Source: CAMUQR01 sp963539845
Lineage (GTDB): Bacteria; Patescibacteriota; Saccharimonadia; Saccharimonadales; Saccharimonadaceae
DNA length: 59,526 nt
Assembly: GCA_963539845.1 (NCBI GenBank)
Contig: CAUTML010000004.1
Location: forward strand, 1-59,526
Direction of reading: 5' to 3'
In this document: in pieces, positions 15,513 through 22,614 of the stretch
How positions within the stretch are numbered: position 1 is the first letter of the stretch
How the letters are laid out: each line of letters starts with the position of its first letter
Position numbers and translations under genes: made by a program
Notes under the pieces: model-generated
Seen by the model: only the letters and a program-made list of their open reading frames with translations
Told to the model about the DNA's origin: nothing
Database searches by the model: none

Positions 15513-18344
15513 ATGATAAAATGTCTTTTTAAAAAACTCAAGTCGCTTGGCTTAGCTCTTCTAATGGCGGTAATGCTTAACCTGCCACTATGGAATTCGG
15601 CTTTGGCTTCTATGCCAAATAGCTCGGTGCAAAATTCAGAACCTACCACTTTAACTGACGGCACGGTTTTAAAGAAAACCGTTGAGCCAGTGGCTGGCAT
15701 GATCAATAAGTGGAAAGTAACTTTGCGGGTTGAGGCTAAGAAAACCACCAAAAAGTCCGATATAGTTTTGGTGATTGATACCTCTGGAAGCATGAAGGAT
15801 AACAGACGAATGAAAGAAGCGAAAAGAGCTGCAAAGAATTTCGTCAACCAGCTTCTTGATGCTGACCATCCGAATACCAGAATCGCCTTAGTACCGTTTG
15901 GAAAGGAGATATCTTTTAACCCCTTCACTAATTATACTGGTAAGCAAGATCTTCTGGATAAGATCGACCATCTTCGTGCTGACGGTGGTACCTTTACTCA
16001 AGGTGGTATAAAAATGGCCGCCTCTTCGTTGAGCAATTCTCAAGCTGACTTTAAGAATATCGTTCTGCTGTCTGACGGAGTACCTACATTTAACTATGAG
16101 ATACATAACCCGGATGCTCATGTAATTCCCGGAGGCCCGAACCATAATCTTATTACTGAGAGGGAAACCGGTCCAAATGTGCCTAAGACTGCTTTCGATT
16201 ATTCAAAAACTAACGGTGCAGGATACAGCATGTGGAAAAAATATAAGACAGACATTAGTGGTGTACGTTATTACTACAACAGCGGAAACTGCGCCATTGC
16301 CGAAGCTAGCTTCGCTAAGCAAGATGGGGTAAAGATACACACTGTCGCTGTTAACGCAGGGGAACAAGGGGACGGTGTGCTAAAACAGATCGCCACCTCT
16401 CCAGATGATGCTTATAAAACTGAAAACCCAGCTCAGTTAAACTCTATCTTTAATAAAATCGCTACTCAAATTGAATCTGCTGTTCAAAACGCCACCGTTA
16501 CCGACCTTATGGGCAACGGCGTAGTGGCTGTCACTAATGGCGCAAACACTACCCTAAGCGACGGTGGTAAAAAGCTAGTCTGGAAGCTTGGCACACCAAC
16601 CCAGCAAGAGGGTGATAAATTCGTCGCCGAAACCAGCTACGAGATTGAACTTGATCAAGATATCTTAAATGCTGCGGCTGATGACAACGGTTTCTATTCA
16701 GCTAATGCCGAAGCTAAAATTACCTACAATGACAATCAAACCGGTCTTTTTCCAGTACCAAAAATTAAACCAACATTTGTTAAATTAGCTAAAAAACTTA
16801 CAGGTCAGGATACCTGTACCGACTGTCAATTCAAGATTGCTTTGAAAAAATCAGGCTCTATTTTAAAAGAACATTTAATCGGTGCTGGTGAGACTAAATT
16901 TCTTTACCATCCGATGGAAGTTGGAGCATATGAGGTTGAGGAAGTAGGTACTTCCAACAATCCAGTTGATTTTAGTCATTACCGCATTGAATATACTTCA
17001 AAACAATTTAATCTCGCTCAAGCTGGTCCTGACCAAACCGTAATTATCGAAAACATTTACGAAACTACGAGCGTTCATGTTAAAAAACAATGGAATGGTA
17101 AAACAGAGAGTTCTGCTACCATCAATTTACTTAGTAATGGTAGCAAGATCGGCGAAATAAAATTAAACGAAGCCAACAACTGGGAGCATACTTTCTCTAA
17201 GCTACCAAAGAATAAAGACGGTCAGGAAATTAAATATACTGTTACGGAAAACGCAATCGCTAATTATGCAACCGATATTGTTAGCTCGTCTGAGAATAAC
17301 CGTATTAGATTCACGGTTACCAATACTTACGTTTCGCCAAAAACTGACATTACAGCGACGAAGAAATGGGTCAATGGTCCAGCTCCGGTGCTAATCGAGT
17401 TCCAACTTTATCGCAAGATTGCTGGTGGTGAAAAAGAAAAAGTTGGCTTACCTGTAACTTTGAAACCAGGTGAATTAAAATATACTTGGACGGATATGCC
17501 AGCTACTGATCAACAGGGCAATCCTTATACTTATAGTGTTGAAGAGGTAACGGCTTTGTCAAACTTCAATGCTAGTTATGGTCCAACCGAACTGGATGTG
17601 ATTAATACCTACAGCGTTCCAAAAGATAAAGTTACCGCTACTAAAAAGTGGATTGGTGGTGAAAAAGCCAACAACGGCCTTCGCCCAACAGTTTGGTTTA
17701 AGCTTTATCGTCAAATCAAAGACGGTGTGCTAGAAGCCGTGCCAGGCGCTAGTGTTAAAAAAGTAGTTAGCGACAAAGCAACTTGGAACAATATTGATCA
17801 AACCGATATCAACGGTAATAAGTATACTTTTGCTGTTAAAGAGGTTGACGCTGACGGTAATGATTTTACTCCAGAAAACTACACCAAAAAAGAAGACGGT
17901 TTGATGGTTACTAATACTTATGTTTCGCCAAAAATCACTATCGGCGTAGTGAAGCAATGGGTTGATGAGTTTGATCAACATCAGTCAATAACTGCCGAAT
18001 TAGTGCGTGACGGAGTGGTGTTTAAGCGGATTAAACTAAACGACCAAAACCATTGGCAACACATTTGGGAGGTTGATCAGACCGATTCTGATGGCAAGAA
18101 ATATGTTTATCAAGTTCGAGAAGCTGATTTGCCGGACAATTACCGAACGCTGGTTGAGGGCGATATGACAACTGGTTTCTTGATTAAAAACATCTGGAAC
18201 AAGCCAGCAACAGAATTGCCTGAGGCTGATTGGAAATTGCCAAACACTGGCTACCAAACTCGAACCAACATCACTGAGCTACTCGCGGTGATTATGATGG
18301 CTGGTTTTAGCGTCTATCATCTCCGACGAATTCGAGAACTATAG
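15513..18344 (+). CDS. LPxTG-anchored VWA/Cna-B adhesin
   Basis: A 943-aa cell-wall adhesin resembling Gram-positive pilus-tip proteins. It has a signal peptide (about 1-33). A VWA domain starting near 82 has an intact MIDAS DTSGS at 89-93. Four consecutive Cna-B-type beta domains (about 525-890) are each opened by a V.KQW or ATKKW strand and closed by a VTNTY-type strand, the pattern that forms Lys-Asn isopeptide bonds. The C-terminus is a textbook sorting signal: LPNTG at 909-913, hydrophobic helix, RR-containing tail. Sortase would link it to peptidoglycan; no sortase gene is in the window. The start follows GAAAGGGAG. It probably mediates attachment to a host or partner cell (inference). 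Confidence 0.92.
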   Translation: MIKCLFKKLKSLGLALLMAVMLNLPLWNSALASMPNSSVQNSEPTTLTDGTVLKKTVEPVAGMINKWKVTLRVEAKKTTKKSDIVLVIDTSGSMKDNRRMKEAKRAAKNFVNQLLDADHPNTRIALVPFGKEISFNPFTNYTGKQDLLDKIDHLRADGGTFTQGGIKMAASSLSNSQADFKNIVLLSDGVPTFNYEIHNPDAHVIPGGPNHNLITERETGPNVPKTAFDYSKTNGAGYSMWKKYKTDISGVRYYYNSGNCAIAEASFAKQDGVKIHTVAVNAGEQGDGVLKQIATSPDDAYKTENPAQLNSIFNKIATQIESAVQNATVTDLMGNGVVAVTNGANTTLSDGGKKLVWKLGTPTQQEGDKFVAETSYEIELDQDILNAAADDNGFYSANAEAKITYNDNQTGLFPVPKIKPTFVKLAKKLTGQDTCTDCQFKIALKKSGSILKEHLIGAGETKFLYHPMEVGAYEVEEVGTSNNPVDFSHYRIEYTSKQFNLAQAGPDQTVIIENIYETTSVHVKKQWNGKTESSATINLLSNGSKIGEIKLNEANNWEHTFSKLPKNKDGQEIKYTVTENAIANYATDIVSSSENNRIRFTVTNTYVSPKTDITATKKWVNGPAPVLIEFQLYRKIAGGEKEKVGLPVTLKPGELKYTWTDMPATDQQGNPYTYSVEEVTALSNFNASYGPTELDVINTYSVPKDKVTATKKWIGGEKANNGLRPTVWFKLYRQIKDGVLEAVPGASVKKVVSDKATWNNIDQTDINGNKYTFAVKEVDADGNDFTPENYTKKEDGLMVTNTYVSPKITIGVVKQWVDEFDQHQSITAELVRDGVVFKRIKLNDQNHWQHIWEVDQTDSDGKKYVYQVREADLPDNYRTLVEGDMTTGFLIKNIWNKPATELPEADWKLPNTGYQTRTNITELLAVIMMAGFSVYHLRRIREL

Positions 18345-18365
18345 AATCGATAGCTTAAATTTAAT

Positions 18366-18395
18366 AACACCCTCGGTTAAATGCTGAGGGTGTTT
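18366..18395 (+). terminator. Intrinsic terminator
   Basis: AACACCCTC (18366-18374) pairs with GAGGGTGTT (18386-18394), downstream of the adhesin gene and just before the radC promoter. Confidence 0.8.
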
Positions 18396-18403
18396 GGTTT
18401 TCG

Positions 18404-18412
18404 TGTTAAAAT
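18404..18412 (+). promoter_or_regulatory. Leaderless-type -10 box of radC
   Basis: TGT-TAAAAT with 6 nt to the ATG at 18419. Confidence 0.6.
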
Positions 18413-18418
18413 AAAATT

Positions 18419-19066
18419 ATGGTAAAAATGTCTGAACGGGCTAAACTTGATCGCCCGCGTGAGAAGTTGGCAAAATACGGGCCGGCGAAGTTGAGTGATC
18501 TGGAACTGCTAATGGCAATTATTGGCAGTGGTAATGCGCGGGCTGATGTTAACAAAATTGCTCGCGAAGTGCTAAAAATTATTAAAACCAAAGGTGCGGA
18601 GATTGATTATGCAACCTTGCGAGAAGTTACTGGCTTAGGTGAGGCAAAAATTGCGGTGCTGTTGGCGAATTTCGAACTAGCGCGACGGTATCTACTGAAT
18701 GATGAGCGACCGGTGATTGATGCACCGGAAAAAGCCGTGGCAGAACTAGCGGAATTTCGCACTAAACAACAGGAGCATTTCGTTTGTCTGACGCTCGACG
18801 GCGCGAATCGTTTAATTGCTAAGCGGGTGATCTCGATTGGCACGCTGACCGCTAGTCTAGTCCATCCGCGCGAGGTCTTCGCTGACGCTATCGCCGATCG
18901 CGCCGCTGGTGTTATCGTGGCGCATAATCATCCGAGCGGTGATTTACGACCTAGTTTCGCTGATATGGCGGTGACCGAGCGCCTCAAGCAGGCTGGCGAG
19001 TTGCTGGGCATTGAACTAATTGACCATTTAATCCTAACTAAAGATGGATTTCGGAGTTTAATCTAA
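18419..19066 (+). CDS. radC: RadC-family JAB/MPN+ protein
   Basis: A 215-aa protein of the RadC (UPF0758) family. An N-terminal helix-hairpin-helix-like region (about 10-90) is followed by a JAB/MPN metalloprotease-like domain with the JAMM pattern: Glu119, HNHPSGD at 169-175 and Asp182. The family is linked to DNA repair and recombination by name, though its biochemical role is unsettled. It is often found next to mobile or defence islands, and here it sits directly upstream of the restriction island. The start lies 6 nt after TAAAAT, a leaderless arrangement. Confidence 0.93.
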   Translation: MVKMSERAKLDRPREKLAKYGPAKLSDLELLMAIIGSGNARADVNKIAREVLKIIKTKGAEIDYATLREVTGLGEAKIAVLLANFELARRYLLNDERPVIDAPEKAVAELAEFRTKQQEHFVCLTLDGANRLIAKRVISIGTLTASLVHPREVFADAIADRAAGVIVAHNHPSGDLRPSFADMAVTERLKQAGELLGIELIDHLILTKDGFRSLI

Positions 19067-19123
19067 ACATAGGCAATAAATAGTTACTATCGCTGACGAT
19101 ATGATGCAGTAGGTGGCGGGGTG

Positions 19124-19152
19124 TTGACAAAAATTCCGCAACTTGCTATTAT
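19124..19152 (+). promoter_or_regulatory. Promoter of the restriction-modification operon
   Basis: TTGACA (19124-19129), 17-bp spacer, TGC-TATTAT (19147-19152), 6 nt to the first ATG. A strong, leaderless promoter for the head of the hsd operon. Confidence 0.75.
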
Positions 19153-19158
19153 TTAAAT

Positions 19159-19731
19159 ATGAAGCGTAAATTATGTCAGTTGTCAGAGATTAAGACTGGT
19201 TACACGATCAGAGGTGCGATTGCTAATTACCAAGGGAATCAAATTGGCGTTATTCAGGCCAAAGAAGTAGCCAAAGGCGATTTTCATGATCTTAATTTTA
19301 TTAATATTGATAACCCAGCTGATTATAGTTTGAAAAACGGTGATGTTTTGCTGTCAATCAAGGGGTCATTTAAAGCGACGGTTTTCCATAAACTGTCTCA
19401 ACCGACCATCGCATCATCATCAGTGGCTATTTTTCGAGTTGATAATCAACAAATTTTGCCAGAATATCTAGCGCTGGCACTAAATTCGGCGGTGATGCAA
19501 CGGGAATTCGCCAAAATAGCAATTGGTGCGTCAATCAAAGCTTTGTCGATTGCAGAATTAAAAAACTTATCACTGATAGTCCCAGATCTGAAAACCCAAC
19601 ACTTCATGGTAGACATTGACCGAAATATTCACCATCAATTACTTTCATTACAATACAAGCAACAAAAATTACAACAGATTAGCTCATACGTAACTGATAA
19701 AATAGTAAAAGGAGACTTATCAAATGGCTAA
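19159..19731 (+). CDS. hsdS: Half-size type I restriction specificity subunit (single TRD)
   Basis: A 190-aa HsdS-like protein with one target-recognition domain (about 1-150) and one conserved helical spacer (about 155-190). A full HsdS has two of each. Family signs are LSEIKTGYTIRGA at the N-terminus, the NGDVLLSIKGS strand and the AELKNLSLIVPDL transition into the coiled coil. Half-size subunits can act as dimers that read a symmetrical split site, so this could give the methylase a second specificity. It is the first gene of the island, leaderless, and overlaps hsdM by 8 nt. Confidence 0.82.
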   Translation: MKRKLCQLSEIKTGYTIRGAIANYQGNQIGVIQAKEVAKGDFHDLNFINIDNPADYSLKNGDVLLSIKGSFKATVFHKLSQPTIASSSVAIFRVDNQQILPEYLALALNSAVMQREFAKIAIGASIKALSIAELKNLSLIVPDLKTQHFMVDIDRNIHHQLLSLQYKQQKLQQISSYVTDKIVKGDLSNG

Positions 19732-21238
19732 ACAATATTCTCAAGATGATTTAAACAAAGTATTATGGTCGGCGGCTGACTCGGCGCGTGGTACGGTTGA
19801 TGCGGTAGTTTATAAGGACTATGCTCTGACAATGTTGTTTTTTAAATATTTAAGCGATAAGTTTAAGTTAGAAAAACAAAACTTAAAACAGCGGTTTGGA
19901 GATGATGCCGATAGGATTGAAGCTAAAATGAAATCGTCACGCTTTTACATACCGGCGGACAGTTCGTTTGATGAGGTTTATGCAAAAATCGAAGATGATA
20001 ACATCGGTGAAATTATCAATATTGCCATGCGCACGATTGAAAATCACAACAAAGCGAAGCTGGAGGGTGTGTTTCATGCTGATTTTAACAACGAGGCAAT
20101 TTTAGGTAAACCTGAGCAACGTAACAAAATGATTCGCAATCTGTTGAAAGATTTTCACGCGATCGAACTTGGTGATGTGACTGAAGACATCGTGGGCGAT
20201 GCCTACATGTATCTGATTGAGAAATTTGGGGCTGGGGCTGGCAAAAAAGCTGGTGAATTCTTCACCAAGCGAGAAGTGGCTGAACTGGTGGCACGGTTGG
20301 CGCGACCGCAACCAGGTGATCGCATAGCGGATCCTACAGCGGGGTCGGGAGGTTTGTTATTGTTGGCGGGCGAAGAAGTGCGCAAACAGGGCAGCAATAA
20401 TTTTGCACTCTATGGGCAGGAATCGAACGGTACAACTTATCAGCTGTGTCGCATGAACATGTTTTTGCACGGTATGGACAGCGCCCACATTGAGCGCGGT
20501 GACACTATTAATAACCCGTTGTTGCTCGAAAACGATGCATTGATGAAATTTGATGTCTGTGTTGCCAATCCGCCTTTTTCGCAAGATAAGTGGGGCGCGG
20601 AGAATGCTGCTGACGACAAATATAACCGTTTCTGGCGGGGCATTCCGCCAAAATCGACCGGCGATTATGCCTTTATCACGCATATGATTGAAACACTCAA
20701 ACCGCAGACTGGACGGATGGCGGTAGTTGTGCCTCATGGTGTGTTGTTTCGCAGTGGGGCTGAGGGTAAAATCCGTCAAAAACTACTTGAGGAAAATCTA
20801 ATCGACGCAGTGATAGGTTTGCCTGGTAAATTATTCCAAACAACCGACATTCCGGTGGCGATTTTAGTGATTGATCGGTCGCGTGAAAAAGGTGGTGTAC
20901 GTCAAAACGATCAAAACGTGTTATTTATCGAGGCCTCGAAAGAATTTGTGCCGAATAAACCAAAAAATATGTTAACTCAGGCTAATGCTGATAAAATTTT
21001 TGACGCCTTTGTGGCGCGTCAAGAAGTGGAGAAGTTTGCTCATTTAGCCACCCAAGAGGAGATTAAAGAAAACGATTTCAACCTCAACATTACTCGCTAT
21101 GTTGATACTTTTGAAGAAGAACCGGAAGTCGATATTCAAGCCACACTGGCAGAGATCGAAAAACTCAACCCAGAATTAGAGCGTCTCGAGCGCCAAATGA
21201 ACGTCTATCTCAAAGAACTAGGGATTAAAAATGAGTAG
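19724..21238 (+). CDS. hsdM: Type I restriction-modification methyltransferase subunit HsdM
   Basis: A 504-aa N6-adenine methylase subunit. An N-terminal HsdM helical domain (1-155) is followed by the methylase domain, with SAM-binding motif DPTAGSGG at 203-210 and catalytic NPPF at 282-285. A C-terminal helical tail that contacts HsdS follows. It transfers a methyl group from SAM to adenine in the site chosen by HsdS and protects the chromosome from HsdR. The start follows AAAAGGAG within the half-hsdS gene. Codon use resembles hsdR and the core genome, unlike the A/T-rich genes just downstream. Confidence 0.96.
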   Translation: MAKQYSQDDLNKVLWSAADSARGTVDAVVYKDYALTMLFFKYLSDKFKLEKQNLKQRFGDDADRIEAKMKSSRFYIPADSSFDEVYAKIEDDNIGEIINIAMRTIENHNKAKLEGVFHADFNNEAILGKPEQRNKMIRNLLKDFHAIELGDVTEDIVGDAYMYLIEKFGAGAGKKAGEFFTKREVAELVARLARPQPGDRIADPTAGSGGLLLLAGEEVRKQGSNNFALYGQESNGTTYQLCRMNMFLHGMDSAHIERGDTINNPLLLENDALMKFDVCVANPPFSQDKWGAENAADDKYNRFWRGIPPKSTGDYAFITHMIETLKPQTGRMAVVVPHGVLFRSGAEGKIRQKLLEENLIDAVIGLPGKLFQTTDIPVAILVIDRSREKGGVRQNDQNVLFIEASKEFVPNKPKNMLTQANADKIFDAFVARQEVEKFAHLATQEEIKENDFNLNITRYVDTFEEEPEVDIQATLAEIEKLNPELERLERQMNVYLKELGIKNE

Positions 21239-21428
21239 TGAGTTTTTTAGTCACCAATCTATAAAGCCAATATTTGTTGCGTGCTTGGCTCTGGCAATGT
21301 CAGCAGATAATTCAGTTATTAAGAATTACTTAATAGCTGTCGATGGCTATAACAATGTTTTGTCAACTATTAAGAAATACTTAATAGTTCAAAATGGATA
21401 CGGGGGTAAAAATGGCAAAGCAATATAA
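21231..21428 (+). CDS. Possible small protein with an in-frame 17-residue repeat
   Basis: A 65-codon open frame starting with an ATG that overlaps the hsdM stop by 8 nt, the same spacing that links the half-hsdS gene and hsdM. It is preceded by AGGGA. The second half contains a repeat unit of 17 residues (IKNYLIAVDGY, then IKKYLIVQNGY), which at DNA level is the pair of palindromes at 21316 and 21367. No family is recognised. It could be a real small protein, a remnant of a deleted hsdS, or an accident of a regulatory region. Its end overlaps the start of the next gene. Confidence 0.3.
   Translation: MSSEFFSHQSIKPIFVACLALAMSADNSVIKNYLIAVDGYNNVLSTIKKYLIVQNGYGGKNGKAI
21316..21387. repeat. Two 21-bp palindromes 51 bp apart
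   Basis: TTATTAAG-AATTA-CTTAATAG (21316-21336) and a perfect CTATTAAG-AAATA-CTTAATAG (21367-21387). The centre-to-centre distance is 51 bp, about five helical turns and also 17 codons. They lie just upstream of the HEPN-motif gene and look like paired operator sites. Confidence 0.6.
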
Positions 21429-22614
21429 GCTAGAATTTGCCGTGGAGGCTAAGACCGAATTAAAAGCACTAAATCGCTTGAAAGAGTTAGGCGTACCAAA
21501 TTCTCTTGACGCTAAATTATCAGACCTAGATATGCAAGCTGGATTGATTATAATAACAATTAAAGCTGATAAAGAGCTATTAACAGATGAAATGTATCGC
21601 CATGTTAGCAAAGCTAAGGACGTGTCGATCTTGTCTGATGGGTTATCTGCAGTCAGATCCTATCAGATCATTAAAAAATCTCTTGAGGTAGAAAATCAAA
21701 TTAAGAAATTGTTAATATATGTTTTGCCAGAAATAGAAAATGTTATTGATTCTATAATTAAAAAATATCAAAAGAGATCATCCAAAGGAATATGTGTAAA
21801 AACTATTGATTGGTGCAAAAAAATTCACGATTTTTCTTTTGGTGAATTGCGAAAAGTTTTAGCATTGGATGTATCTTATTTGATGCGACAACAAGTATCA
21901 AATGAAAGTACTTTGCCGTTATTAATAGCGTCTGCTAGTAGTTTTGATGATCTAAAAGATAAGGTCCAAAAAATGAGTGAGGTGAAGCTTGTTTGGGATG
22001 TGGTAAATTCAATACTCGAAAAACCAGTTGAGTATTCACGTATTTCAAAGGCTTTAAAAAATATAAATGAAGCTCGTAACGATGCGGCTCATTTGTCCAC
22101 TATAACGCTAAAAGAGCTTGAACGAGCACAAAAAGATTGTAGATATGTCATGAGATACATCAAAGAAGTTAAAAGCAATTATCGCTATGGCATAATTAAA
22201 GATTTAAATGCTTTAGCTTCTTGTGCGAAGGGTATCGTTGATAGTTTTAGAAAAAATTATTATGATCAATTTGTTGAGTTTAATAAAGTGCTCTTTGAGG
22301 CTCTCAAGCCTACGGTGGATATGATTTCGAATATAAAAATACCGTCAGGAGAAAATTTACAGGAGGTTATACAGAAAAATGTTGATTATCAAAAACAAAT
22401 AGCAAACAGTTTAATGGAATCTATTAAACAATCAATTGGTCCTGAAGAATGGAACGAAACCATGAAAAAATTAGAAGATGATGATTTTCGGAAAAATATA
22501 GCTGACATGCAAAATGAGGCTAAAGGCATAGAAAGAGAATTAACTAATAAGATTAACCAACAAGAATTTGTTAATAATCTAAAAAATATCAGGAAGGATG
22601 CTAAAAATGAATGA
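21412..22614 (+). CDS. HEPN-motif protein, putative RNase partner of the downstream PHP/ABC ATPase
   Basis: A 400-aa, mostly helical protein. Residues 215-228 read NINEARNDAAHLST: the RNDAAH at 222-227 fits the R-N-x3-H catalytic signature of HEPN ribonucleases, set between two predicted long helices as in that fold. The rest (1-75 alpha/beta, 85-160 helical, 290-400 charged helical) is not recognised. It overlaps the ATPase gene, whose ATG (22607) lies inside its last codons, so the two are translationally coupled. An RNA-cleaving toxin role is inference from the motif and context. The start at 21412 follows a G-rich GGGGGT; an ATG at 21394 is an alternative. Many AGA arginines and high A/T suggest later acquisition than the hsd genes. 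Confidence 0.6.
   Translation: MAKQYKLEFAVEAKTELKALNRLKELGVPNSLDAKLSDLDMQAGLIIITIKADKELLTDEMYRHVSKAKDVSILSDGLSAVRSYQIIKKSLEVENQIKKLLIYVLPEIENVIDSIIKKYQKRSSKGICVKTIDWCKKIHDFSFGELRKVLALDVSYLMRQQVSNESTLPLLIASASSFDDLKDKVQKMSEVKLVWDVVNSILEKPVEYSRISKALKNINEARNDAAHLSTITLKELERAQKDCRYVMRYIKEVKSNYRYGIIKDLNALASCAKGIVDSFRKNYYDQFVEFNKVLFEALKPTVDMISNIKIPSGENLQEVIQKNVDYQKQIANSLMESIKQSIGPEEWNETMKKLEDDDFRKNIADMQNEAKGIERELTNKINQQEFVNNLKNIRKDAKNE

Noticed and set aside
19159..19731. Half-size HsdS as a pseudogene of the full hsdS
   Set aside because: The frame is intact with one whole TRD and spacer, its own strong promoter and a normal overlap with hsdM. Half-size HsdS subunits are known to be functional.
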